Positions 16,683 through 24,786 of a DNA stretch of 64,000 nt are shown piece after piece. Position numbers and translations under genes: made by a program. The notes under the pieces were generated by a model. That model had not been told where the DNA came from, did not search any database, and saw nothing but the letters and a program-made list of their open reading frames with translations. This DNA is from Leptospira_A sp046736045 (lineage in GTDB: Bacteria; Spirochaetota; Leptospiria; Leptospirales; Leptospiraceae), in the NCBI RefSeq assembly GCF_046736045.1, contig NZ_CP177134.1, forward strand, positions 2,542,001 to 2,606,000. The letters run 5' to 3'. Position 1 is the first letter of the stretch, and every line of letters begins with the position of its first letter.

Positions 16683-18212
16683 TTACCAATCTATTGGGAA
16701 ATAATCTTTTAAAAATTTCCCCACCCAATGTTTTTCCCTATTGATTCCATCAAAGAGAGGATCTAAAACGCGGGCGGCCCCATCCACAATATCCAAGGGG
16801 GGCTGAAAGTCATGTAACTCTTGTTTGCGTTTTGATAATTCCATCGGATCTTCATCAGTCACCCAACCGGTATCAACCGCATTCATATAAATTCCGTCTT
16901 TGGCAAAATCACCGGCAGAAGTATGGGTGAGCATATTGAGTGCTGCTTTTGCCATATTGGTATGAGGGTGGCGGTCTTCCTTTTTAAATCTGTGAAATTT
17001 GCCTTCCATCGCGGAAACATTGACAATATGTTTTTTGCCGGTATTCTCTCTTCGCATAATGGATACTAGTCGGTTACAAAGTATAAAAGGAGCGACCGCA
17101 TTTACCAATTGAACTTCCAACATTTCGGAAGTATTGATTTCTCCCAGCTTTAATCGCCAACTATTTGTTTTGCGGAGGTCCACTTGTTGCAAATCTGCAT
17201 CCACCTCTCCCTCGGGAAACACAGCTTCCAGTTCGTGCGAATTGTCGTGTGAGTAGGGGATTTGGGATAATTGAGCGGAAGAACGAATTCCTATTCCGGG
17301 AAGTTTTCCAGTCCAACTCACAGGCAATGCTGTTTCTTCTGCAAGGTTTTCTATTTTTAAATTTGAAACGGAAGATGTTAATTGTTTTTTGCATTCTTCA
17401 TGAAAAACTAAAAGTTTACGAGCTTCATTCGGCAGTTCGGAATAATTCAAATTTTCATTTGAAATCAAATGACTGTAAAAGCCGGGAGGGCGTCTGACCG
17501 TTTGTGCAGCGTTATTGATCAGGATATCCAGGCGGGACAAATGATGTTCCAGGTAACTTGAGAAGATTTCAACACTTGGAGTATGACGAAGATCCAATCC
17601 GAAAATTTGCAGTCGGTTCTTCCACTTTCCGTAATCATCTTCTTTGGAAAATCGAAGTGCAGCATCTACCGGAAATCGGGTAGTAGCGATCACTTGAGCA
17701 CCGGCACGTAACAACATCAAGGTGGCTTGGTAACCGATTTTCAGTCTGGACCCGGTGATAACAGCTACTTGTCCGTCGAGTGGTGCGGTTTGAAATCGTT
17801 TGCCATAATTGAGATCGGCACATTCAGGACACATGGAATCATAGAAAAAGTGGAGTTTGATAAATTCTTTTTTGCAAATATAACAGTTGCGAGGTGATTT
17901 AAGTTCGGAAGCTTTCTCCCAGCTCCAACCTCCGGATTGGTCGGTAATTTGCAAAGGTGCCTTAAATACTGCGTCCGTTCGGGCAATACGTATCCCAGTC
18001 AGGGCTCTTGCTTTTTTTTCTTCATTAACAATTGCAATGCGGCGATTGTGTTTGATCGTCTTGTTTCGTCTTCGGATTTCATTGCGGTCTGGACGGGAAA
18101 CTTTTCCTGCTGCAATCATCAGTGCAAGCCTCTCCTGATCCGGAATATTGGTCAGTTTGTCAGGGTTATTTGCCAGTTCTTCCAAAAACTGAATGCACTC
18201 GCGAAGGTTCAT
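16683..18212 (-). CDS. Short-chain dehydrogenase with N-terminal zinc ribbon
   Basis: 509 residues, about twice the usual SDR length. Residues 1-100 are a basic helical extension. A zinc-ribbon-like pair follows (C110xxC113 and C128xxC131), and a Rossmann SDR core starts at about 147 with TGSRLKIG (153-160), later LINNAAQ and IVNVSAMEG. The position of the catalytic Tyr in YxxxK is Thr in TNMAK, so a classical SDR reaction is doubtful. The inserted segment around 260-340 is also unusual. The reaction is unknown; NAD(P) binding is likely. The last codons (PIDW, stop) coincide with the right end of the IS1595-like remnant, yet the frame appears complete. Confidence 0.8.
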   Translation of the reverse strand: MNLRECIQFLEELANNPDKLTNIPDQERLALMIAAGKVSRPDRNEIRRRNKTIKHNRRIAIVNEEKKARALTGIRIARTDAVFKAPLQITDQSGGWSWEKASELKSPRNCYICKKEFIKLHFFYDSMCPECADLNYGKRFQTAPLDGQVAVITGSRLKIGYQATLMLLRAGAQVIATTRFPVDAALRFSKEDDYGKWKNRLQIFGLDLRHTPSVEIFSSYLEHHLSRLDILINNAAQTVRRPPGFYSHLISNENLNYSELPNEARKLLVFHEECKKQLTSSVSNLKIENLAEETALPVSWTGKLPGIGIRSSAQLSQIPYSHDNSHELEAVFPEGEVDADLQQVDLRKTNSWRLKLGEINTSEMLEVQLVNAVAPFILCNRLVSIMRRENTGKKHIVNVSAMEGKFHRFKKEDRHPHTNMAKAALNMLTHTSAGDFAKDGIYMNAVDTGWVTDEDPMELSKRKQELHDFQPPLDIVDGAARVLDPLFDGINREKHWVGKFLKDYFPIDW

Positions 18213-18262
18213 AATATCTAGAATGAGTTTAGTTTGAAACGGGGGTGTTGTGGCAATTCAAA

Positions 18263-18955
18263 TTATCGGATACTCACATATCTATGATGAAAAACAAAAG
18301 GATAAAAGACTGTGGCAATGCATCCGGATGCAAATCCATAGATAAGTTCTTCGATCGGGATTTTGAAAATATTCAGATTTAAGAAATTTTCCGTATGCCA
18401 CGTAAGCTCAAATAGATCGGGATAAACAATCAGCAGCAGATAACATAAAAAAGCATATACCGTCATGGAAAGGATGCCTCCCGATAATCCTGATAAAATC
18501 AAATCATTGCGTCTTATCATGATTCCTAAACTCAACAAACACATAATCACCGGTGCACCGTAAATCATATGAATTCCGGAATAAATAAACAAATTAATGA
18601 AAACAAAACATACTGAGAAAATAATAATTAAAGTTTTTGTAACGGAAATACTGTCGTCTTTAGGAGCATCTGCCAGAGTTTTGTAGAAAAAAAAAGGATA
18701 GGCCGTGGAGGTAAATGCAGACAATCCTATAACAAACATTATATCTTCGATTCCGAATCCGATATAATCCACCATATCGAATAAAAAAACGGGCTCCCAG
18801 TAGGTCGGATAAAATAAAAACTCAGTGAATGCAAAAGGGATGGAACAGATAGCAAGAATCTTCATTGGCTTTCGTAAGTCTTTCCTTGCTATATAGATCA
18901 AAATACCAGGCAGAGAAAAAAGTAAGGACAATATTAGAAAATTATATTTTAACAT
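18263..18955 (-). CDS. Lycopene-cyclase-domain membrane protein (fused CrtYc/CrtYd type)
   Basis: 230 residues with six or seven hydrophobic helices in two homologous halves. Each half carries the acidic motif of the heterodimer-type lycopene cyclases: GIEDIMF at 68-74 and PIEELIY at 200-206, both followed by a helix ending in YPF. In known members (CrtYc/CrtYd, CarR, CrtYe/Yf) the PxEE motif catalyses ring closure of a polyene end. No crtB or crtI is in the window, so a carotenoid substrate cannot be assumed. Its start overlaps the stop of the UbiA gene by one base, making it the last gene of a four-gene operon. Confidence 0.75.
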   Translation of the reverse strand: MLKYNFLILSLLFSLPGILIYIARKDLRKPMKILAICSIPFAFTEFLFYPTYWEPVFLFDMVDYIGFGIEDIMFVIGLSAFTSTAYPFFFYKTLADAPKDDSISVTKTLIIIFSVCFVFINLFIYSGIHMIYGAPVIMCLLSLGIMIRRNDLILSGLSGGILSMTVYAFLCYLLLIVYPDLFELTWHTENFLNLNIFKIPIEELIYGFASGCIATVFYPFVFHHRYVSIR

Positions 18956-19857
18956 TATTGAAAATAAAAGAAAAATAGAATCAGTAAAATCTGAATGCTA
19001 AGTGCAAAAAAGATAGAGAAAAAAACAAATAGTGAAATGGAAACCGTTCCCGGCTTTCCTTTCCAACCCAGTAGAGATCCGAATATTCCTAAAAGCGGAA
19101 TGTAAAGATAAGGATTGGTTTCGCTATTTGGGAAATAAATCTGCTGATAATGAATGAAAAAGAAATAGGCAACTAATTCTAAAATAAGCAAAACCGTCTT
19201 TGCAATGGAATTTCCCGCTAAAACAGCAAAGGTCCGCTTTCCTGAAATTGTATCGGAAGGCGTATCGGGTAAGGACGTTGCAATCGCACATGCCAAATTC
19301 ATTGGTAGAAGTATCGGTAAAAGTTCGGTTGGAAAATTTGCAAAACTCCCTGTTTGCGCCAAATATCCGTAAGTTGGTAAAATGATCCCTACTCCTAACA
19401 TTTGCAAAAATTCTCCTCCTCCCCGATAAGATAAAATAAAAGGAGAATAGGAGTATGCATAAAGTAAAAATAAGGCCAAAAAGTTAAGGGCGACTAGGAT
19501 AGGAGTCTTTGTATATACGGCCGTTATAGATGAAATGATGAAACATGCTATTGCCATCAGGATTGCCGCATTTTTGATTGTTTGCGGTTTCAGTTTGCCT
19601 TCTGCTATGATTCTCGACCCTCCTGAAAATATGGTGAATGTCGTGTTTTTCAAATCCGTTTCCCTATCTGCATAATCATTCGCATAAATGATATAGAGTT
19701 GGTTGAATATCCCGAAAGTTTGCACAAGAAATAATGTTGTTAAGTCGATATGATGGGTATTGAAATAATAAGCTGCCTGCCCCAATAACAAAGGAAGGAA
19801 AATATAAGATTGCGAAGGTAACCTTGACGCTTTTACCCAAACCAAGATATGTTTCAT
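18955..19857 (-). CDS. UbiA-family prenyltransferase (copy 1)
   Basis: 300 residues, about nine membrane helices. Both prenyl-diphosphate/magnesium motifs are present: NDYADRETD at 60-68 and DTPSD at 198-202. FSGGSRIIAEG follows the first motif, as in the MenA/chlorophyll-synthase side of the family. It would transfer a polyprenyl chain to an acceptor within the inner membrane. The acceptor is unknown; menaquinone synthesis (MenA) or chain extension of a carotenoid-like lipid are both possible. It shares the wording YRGGGE(F/L)L with copy 2 at 21789, so the two are paralogues. ATGA overlap with the ABC permease gene. Confidence 0.82.
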   Translation of the reverse strand: MKHILVWVKASRLPSQSYIFLPLLLGQAAYYFNTHHIDLTTLFLVQTFGIFNQLYIIYANDYADRETDLKNTTFTIFSGGSRIIAEGKLKPQTIKNAAILMAIACFIISSITAVYTKTPILVALNFLALFLLYAYSYSPFILSYRGGGEFLQMLGVGIILPTYGYLAQTGSFANFPTELLPILLPMNLACAIATSLPDTPSDTISGKRTFAVLAGNSIAKTVLLILELVAYFFFIHYQQIYFPNSETNPYLYIPLLGIFGSLLGWKGKPGTVSISLFVFFSIFFALSIQILLILFFFYFQ

Positions 19858-20996
19858 TTTGAATCCTTATTGCTCATACTGAAGAAAAATCTCTGATAAA
19901 AGAAATACCCTGAAATATAGTATAACAAAGATATTACTGATAATGCCACCAATTCGTATACTACCGAGTCCGGACTTTTATTCGAAACAAGTATTTGGTC
20001 TAATGCCGATTTCATTAGAGTTGTAGGAAGCAGGTGAAACAAATCAAAACTGATTCCAGGCCCGATTCTTAATTCCATGATCGGTTTCGGGAAGATCACT
20101 CCTGAAAATAATAAAAACAGAAACATGATGAAGCTGGAAGTTAAAAATGCCTGTTGTGCGGTTTTCATAAACCTTGCGATTAAAAGCCCTATCCCGATGC
20201 AGGAAACAGCTCCAATGCTGCAAATCAAACAGACCCAAATCAATTTATCATAAAATTCGTAACCAAGCAGTTTTGCCAGTAACAATGAGAATATTAAGGA
20301 CAAAGTTCCGTTGAATAGTTGCAATAAACTCAGTCCGGCGAGAACGGAAAATATGGAAGTGTTTGACATCTTATAACGAATGTAAGTTTCAGATTCGATT
20401 TCAGAAGTCATCATCATGGAAGAAGAAAACACAAGCATTAGAATGGAAAAAACCAATAAGCCCGGTATGAATTGTTCAAAATCGGATCGGATCTGAAATT
20501 GCGAATTGTTTTTAATCCGGATTGAGAAAGGAAGTTCCGTTTCCGTTGAAAACAAATCCAGAAGATTGGATTTTATTAAAAGAGAAAGGTATTGGTTTTT
20601 AATAGTGTTGTCGGAAGTGTAAATTTCTGTTTTTAGTATGGACGGTTGTTTTTTTGCAAGCTTGGTCTCCATATATACTTTGATTCCTAAAATAATTTCT
20701 CTCTCTTTTAATTTTCTATCCAATTCTTTTTGATTTCGGATTGGAACGATTCGTATGTCTTTTGATTCCAAACTTTTCAGTTTATTTGAAATTGAATTCA
20801 GTTCGGTTTGTTCTTCATGGACAGTTGAAATCACCGGCCTATCCACAAATAGGCCGATCGTTTCCTGTCTGGAATTTCCAATAAGAATCCAATAGAATAG
20901 AATGAAAAACGGAGTAGTGAATATCGTTAAAGATAAGTTAAGCGGACTTCTGAATTCCTGAATCAATCCGCGTTTGAATATGGAGAGTACAATCAT
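19854..20996 (-). CDS. ABC-2 type transporter permease
   Basis: 380 residues. One helix at about 20-40, a large extracytoplasmic loop (about 45-175), then a cluster of five helices ending near residue 365. This is the 1+5 layout of ABC-2 exporters (YhgE/DrrB/NatB-like). It is the membrane partner of the ATPase that overlaps it by ATGA upstream, and it overlaps the UbiA gene by ATGA downstream. Such pairs export lipids, polysaccharide, drugs or sodium. Co-transcription with prenyl-lipid enzymes suggests a lipid product is moved, which is an inference. Confidence 0.82.
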   Translation of the reverse strand: MIVLSIFKRGLIQEFRSPLNLSLTIFTTPFFILFYWILIGNSRQETIGLFVDRPVISTVHEEQTELNSISNKLKSLESKDIRIVPIRNQKELDRKLKEREIILGIKVYMETKLAKKQPSILKTEIYTSDNTIKNQYLSLLIKSNLLDLFSTETELPFSIRIKNNSQFQIRSDFEQFIPGLLVFSILMLVFSSSMMMTSEIESETYIRYKMSNTSIFSVLAGLSLLQLFNGTLSLIFSLLLAKLLGYEFYDKLIWVCLICSIGAVSCIGIGLLIARFMKTAQQAFLTSSFIMFLFLLFSGVIFPKPIMELRIGPGISFDLFHLLPTTLMKSALDQILVSNKSPDSVVYELVALSVISLLYYISGYFFYQRFFFSMSNKDSK

Positions 20997-21739
20997 GATT
21001 CAATTCCGTTTGTATGAAGAAGATAAAGTTCTTTTATTTGTTTTTGGAAAGATTCCGACTGGGAACGCTCATTTAGCTTTGTTTGAAAGATAAGATTTCC
21101 TTTTGAGATGATTCCCACTTCGGATGCCATTGAATTTGTATCCTCCAAATCATGAGTGGTATAAAGAATGGAGGTATTTTTGTTCGTAGCTAAATCACGA
21201 ATCATACTTCTGACTAGTTCCTTACTTTCCATATCCAAATTGGCTGTGGGTTCGTCTAAAATCAGTATGTCCGGTTCGTGAACCAGCGAGAGTGCAAGAT
21301 TTAATCGTTTCTGCATTCCCCCGGAAAGTCGCTGAACAATTGTTTTCGTATTTTTTGCCAAGCCCAATCTCTCTAACAGATAATCGGCACGGGATTGAGC
21401 CTTCTTTCTATTGATTCCATAAAGATCCGAAGTAAAGAGAAGTTGTTCTTCACAGTTAAGATTTTTCCAAAAGATAGGTGTTTGCGGACAATATCCGATC
21501 GTTTTCCTATAATTCCCGCTATGCACTTTTTCTCCCCGAAGAAAGATGAATCCTGAATCAGGTATTAGGATACCGGCTAGAATTTTCAAAAGAGTAGTCT
21601 TTCCGGCTCCATTCGGACCTAATAGACAAAAACTCGATTGGGAAACAAGTGTAAGGTTTATGTTTTTTAAAACTTCTAAATCATTAAAGTTTTTGCAAAC
21701 TCCTTCTATTCTTAATAAACCTGCTTCCGTTGAGTTCAT
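20993..21739 (-). CDS. ABC transporter ATP-binding protein
   Basis: 248 residues. Walker A is GPNGAGKTT (about 37-45), the signature is RLSGGMQKRLNLA, Walker B is ILILDEPTANLD and the H-loop is TTHDL. The protein powers the ABC-2 permease that follows with an ATGA overlap. It is the first gene of the minus-strand operon ABC ATPase, permease, UbiA, lycopene-cyclase-type protein. Only 49 bp separate it from the divergent second UbiA gene, so that short gap must hold promoters for both directions. Confidence 0.9.
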   Translation of the reverse strand: MNSTEAGLLRIEGVCKNFNDLEVLKNINLTLVSQSSFCLLGPNGAGKTTLLKILAGILIPDSGFIFLRGEKVHSGNYRKTIGYCPQTPIFWKNLNCEEQLLFTSDLYGINRKKAQSRADYLLERLGLAKNTKTIVQRLSGGMQKRLNLALSLVHEPDILILDEPTANLDMESKELVRSMIRDLATNKNTSILYTTHDLEDTNSMASEVGIISKGNLIFQTKLNERSQSESFQKQIKELYLLHTNGIES

Positions 21740-21788
21740 TGTTAATGAAACATTATCCCTATAGACCTGAGAGCAAAAGAAGTTTAAG

Positions 21789-22754
21789 TTGAACCAAGTA
21801 GAAAAAATTTCAGATATGGATCTCTTCGATCGTTGGATTTATGCGTTAAAAATAAAAAGTTGGCCTAAGCTGCTTGTTCCTTTCTTTTTCGGCCAAACTT
21901 TCGGCATGGCAAATCAATTGTCAATTGATCCGATCGGTTTTTTTACAGGTCTGGCCTTTACCATTTTCCTTTTGATTTATATTGTTTTATTAAATGATTT
22001 TGCAGATATCCGTGTGGATACTGTGAAACGAAATTTGTTTCCCGATGATTGTTCTCCCAAAACGATTCCGGATCGTATTTTGCCCGGAAAATACGTTTTG
22101 ATCGGCGGTATCATCGCGGCTTTGTTATGTGTTTGTATGTCAGTCGTATTGGAATTTTTTTTACATAAATCTCATAGCATCATCTTCTCCTTGATTTGTA
22201 TATTCGTCTTTGCGGCATATTCTCTGCCGCCGATCAGGCTCAACTACAGGGGAGGCGGGGAACTGTTGGAAATGATGGGAGTTGGGTTTATGTTGCCTGT
22301 GTTCCATTTTTATCTTCAGTCTGATTTTGATTTCAATATTTCATTTTTATTGTTTTTGATTCTTTCCACTTTATTTGCTTTGGCGAGTGCGCTTGCCAGC
22401 GGACTGAGTGACGAGGTAAGCGATGAAGAGGGTGGCAAGTCGACTTTTGTTACATTATTCGGAAATGGTTTTGTTCGAATGATGATTGAAGTTTTACTCG
22501 TTTTTTCCGTGTTATATTTATCCGGATGTTTTTATTTTTTAAAAGAAATCACATCACCTATGACGGCTATCGTTTCCATTCCATATCTATCCTATCATGT
22601 ATTTCTTGTTTTGCGAAAGAGTAGCAGGGCTGTTACAAATCAATTTATCGGACAAAAAAAATATAAAGATCATATTCATAAAGCGATCTGGGGAACTTTG
22701 ATCATACTTTCCTTTTTTGAAATAGTAAAAACAATCAATCCGGGCCTGAGATGA
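21789..22754 (+). CDS. UbiA-family prenyltransferase (copy 2)
   Basis: 321 residues from a TTG at 21789; the ATG at 21816 is an alternative. About nine helices. The motifs are NDFADIRVD at 69-77 and SDEVSD at 207-212, followed by EGGKST. It shares YRGGGELLEMMGVG with copy 1. It would attach a prenyl chain to an unknown acceptor at the inner membrane. It is transcribed divergently from the ABC/UbiA/cyclase operon and overlaps the next, unknown gene by 4 bp, so the two plus-strand genes form a unit that probably belongs to the same pathway. Confidence 0.8.
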   Translation: MNQVEKISDMDLFDRWIYALKIKSWPKLLVPFFFGQTFGMANQLSIDPIGFFTGLAFTIFLLIYIVLLNDFADIRVDTVKRNLFPDDCSPKTIPDRILPGKYVLIGGIIAALLCVCMSVVLEFFLHKSHSIIFSLICIFVFAAYSLPPIRLNYRGGGELLEMMGVGFMLPVFHFYLQSDFDFNISFLLFLILSTLFALASALASGLSDEVSDEEGGKSTFVTLFGNGFVRMMIEVLLVFSVLYLSGCFYFLKEITSPMTAIVSIPYLSYHVFLVLRKSSRAVTNQFIGQKKYKDHIHKAIWGTLIILSFFEIVKTINPGLR

Positions 22755-23494
22755 ATCCTTTTTTAAAGATAGATCATTTGTTGGATTCCCGGTGTTTTAT
22801 ACGGCGAACACTTTGTCCGGGTAAAGATCATGCCACTTCGTTCGGGGTGATTGGAGTTCGGATGCTAGACCTTTTGCAAAACCAAGCAAAATTGGAATAT
22901 TCTGCGGAAGCCGTCTCCGAGATTGTTCATGGTGTAATGGATCATTTCCCTGAAAATATTTTTTGGGACTTTGATTATATCGTCTGGAAGATCATAGAAA
23001 ATGCCATCCGGTCCGAATCTGATTTTGAGCGGTCTATTGATCTTACTAAAGAAAATTTTTTAAATATCTTTTCCATATTCGGAAGACATTCAACGATTAA
23101 GTTTCGTTATATTCATGATTTTATTTACGGTTACGATTGGTTGAAGTGGATGCTGGAAAAAAAGCGACCTGGTGATAATCCTGATCCCTATGGTTTTGAT
23201 TTTTTGGATTACATCAGCCTTCGCGGAGTGGAAATGATTTCTCTTATTAAGGAAAACGATAAAAATTATCCGGAGTTAAACGGTGCTTATCGGAATCCGT
23301 TTTTGCATTCCCGCTCAGATGAAGATGAAATTATCCTTATGACCGATCTTGCCTTGACCGGGAATATTCCCATTGAGGCCTGGAATCAACAAACAAATCT
23401 TAAATGGGATAGGAATTATTCGCTGATTCGTCATGAAAGGTCAAAACAAATGGGAATCGGTAGAAACGAACTGCCCGGTTCCCATAAAATTTAG
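22751..23494 (+). CDS. Unknown protein coupled to UbiA copy 2
   Basis: 247 residues, soluble, no signal peptide. No family was recognised. Visible features are FIRRTLCPGKDHATSFGVIG near the N-terminus, a helical middle with many aromatic residues (FIYGYDWLKWMLEKKRPGDN), then a charged stretch with acidic DEDEI and a basic C-terminus. The ATGA-type 4-bp overlap with the prenyltransferase gene indicates translational coupling, so it may act on or regulate the same prenylated product. Function remains open. Confidence 0.75.
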   Translation: MNPFLKIDHLLDSRCFIRRTLCPGKDHATSFGVIGVRMLDLLQNQAKLEYSAEAVSEIVHGVMDHFPENIFWDFDYIVWKIIENAIRSESDFERSIDLTKENFLNIFSIFGRHSTIKFRYIHDFIYGYDWLKWMLEKKRPGDNPDPYGFDFLDYISLRGVEMISLIKENDKNYPELNGAYRNPFLHSRSDEDEIILMTDLALTGNIPIEAWNQQTNLKWDRNYSLIRHERSKQMGIGRNELPGSHKI

Positions 23495-23510
23495 CACATA
23501 GGCTTTCCGA

Positions 23511-24746
23511 TCAAAACTCTTCAGCCATTCTGATTCTCTCCAAAGTAGTCGGATGTGAATGATAAAAAAATACGGTCCATGGATTCGGGTTTAGGCGTGA
23601 TTTATTGTCTTTTGCCATTTTGATTTCCGTACTGATAAAAGATTTTTTATCTTTGGTCAGTACCAATGCTTCCCAATCCGCTTCTTTCTCCTGAAAGCGG
23701 CTCAATGAGTTCCAAACGGGAGAACTGAACGAACTGAGTATGGAAAGTAACAAAAACAAAAAAGGAACGGTAGAGGGAGAATGGATTTCATTTAGATGGA
23801 TTTTATTTTCTTCTTTTGTTTTTATGAATATGTAACCTAACAAAAAACAGAGTAGGGCGGTTTCAATCGTGCTAAGTGTTATGTCTTTCAATTGGTGGTT
23901 GTGCGACCAATGTCCGATTTCATGCCCTAAAACACTTACCACTTCTTCTTCCGTATGATTCTGAATCAAAGTATCATAGAGGAATATTTTACGGTTGTCT
24001 CCGAAACCCGTAAAATATGCGTTAGTATGTCCTGAGTATTTGCTTTCGTTGATAACATAGACATTTTCTACTTTGATCTTTGCCAAATCACAGAGTGCGA
24101 CGATTTTGTTTTTCAAACTGCCTTCTTCGATCGGCTTGTAATCATAAAACAGAGGTGTGATTAGAATGGGAAATAAAATCGTAAATAAAAGGCTTAGTAA
24201 AAGTGATCCTACGGGTATGATGATTTTCCAGGTTTTTCTGAATTGTTTTAATACGAAAACCGCCAATGTCCCTAATAAAATTCCGATTCCGATCGTGAGT
24301 ACCAATGTTTTCGATGTGCGGATCACCCAATCGAGAAAACTCATTTTGGAAAAACCGAACTGATGTTCCAATACAAACCCGAAATAATAATTGAATGGTA
24401 ACGATAAAACCGCTTTTGCAAAAGCGAATACCAAAAAGAACAAAACAACTGTTAGATAAAACCTGTCCTTCGTTTTGGTAGCCAGATAATTTTCAAGTCG
24501 TTTGGAAAGAGGAGTGAATACGAATAAACCAGTAAGTATGAAATCCAAAATTTCGGAGAGGATGGATGCAAAAAATCCCCTTCTGCCGTATTCGATTCCA
24601 TTTTGAATGTCCGTATTGGTAAAATATTTTAGAATCCTATCTTGGAGTTCCGGAGAGTTGTCTCCTTGATAAGATAAATATTTCATCACTAAAGTGAAAC
24701 TTATCTGTAAAAAATACAGGATTAAAATGGTTGTTCGTAAATTCAT
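23511..24746 (-). CDS. M48 family metallopeptidase, Ste24/CAAX-prenyl-protease-1-like
   Basis: 411 residues from the ATG at 24746; the open frame extends to a TTG at 24797 inside the neighbouring gene. Seven or so membrane helices are present and the zinc motif is HEIGH in VLGHEIGHWSHNHQL. The downstream Glu ligand is probably in FQEKEADWEAL. Ste24-type proteases sit in the membrane and cut C-terminal or damaged membrane peptides. In bacteria the substrate is usually unknown and a CAAX role should not be assumed. It is convergent with the unknown gene of the prenyl cluster, 16 bp away. Confidence 0.88.
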   Translation of the reverse strand: MNLRTTILILYFLQISFTLVMKYLSYQGDNSPELQDRILKYFTNTDIQNGIEYGRRGFFASILSEILDFILTGLFVFTPLSKRLENYLATKTKDRFYLTVVLFFLVFAFAKAVLSLPFNYYFGFVLEHQFGFSKMSFLDWVIRTSKTLVLTIGIGILLGTLAVFVLKQFRKTWKIIIPVGSLLLSLLFTILFPILITPLFYDYKPIEEGSLKNKIVALCDLAKIKVENVYVINESKYSGHTNAYFTGFGDNRKIFLYDTLIQNHTEEEVVSVLGHEIGHWSHNHQLKDITLSTIETALLCFLLGYIFIKTKEENKIHLNEIHSPSTVPFLFLLLSILSSFSSPVWNSLSRFQEKEADWEALVLTKDKKSFISTEIKMAKDNKSRLNPNPWTVFFYHSHPTTLERIRMAEEF

Positions 24747-24786
24747 ATTCTGATTTTTGTCGGCCTTTACTTTTTGTTTCTTTATA

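Larger units (their letters stand above)
14466..16684 (+). pseudogene. Decayed IS1595/ISXO2-like transposase, split by an IS3-family element
   Basis: Removing the IS3 element and one ATT target copy rejoins a frame that reads LLWIDTIL-QYPKVITSTEIS across the junction and continues to the stop at 16744. The right part (15893 onward) has the IS1595-type DDE region: an Asp near VATCDSVVLY, TDEGYSF, then SNGAEARNNTLKQAF and RSYHYISPKWSQLYLDEI. The left part has in-frame stops (TAA at 14556, 14610 and 14622) and lacks a zinc ribbon, so the gene was already broken. A candidate terminal inverted repeat matches 14528-14550 with 16661-16684. The right end abuts the SDR stop codon at 16683-16685. Confidence 0.75.

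Noticed and set aside
16685..16744. Transposase reading frame continuing past 16684
   Set aside because: The candidate terminal repeat and the SDR stop codon at 16683-16685 mark the end of the element; the extra codons are antisense to the SDR gene.
22751..23494. Possible phytoene synthase or desaturase in the prenyl cluster
   Set aside because: No DxxxD pairs of phytoene synthase and no GxGxxG FAD motif of CrtI were seen in this protein.
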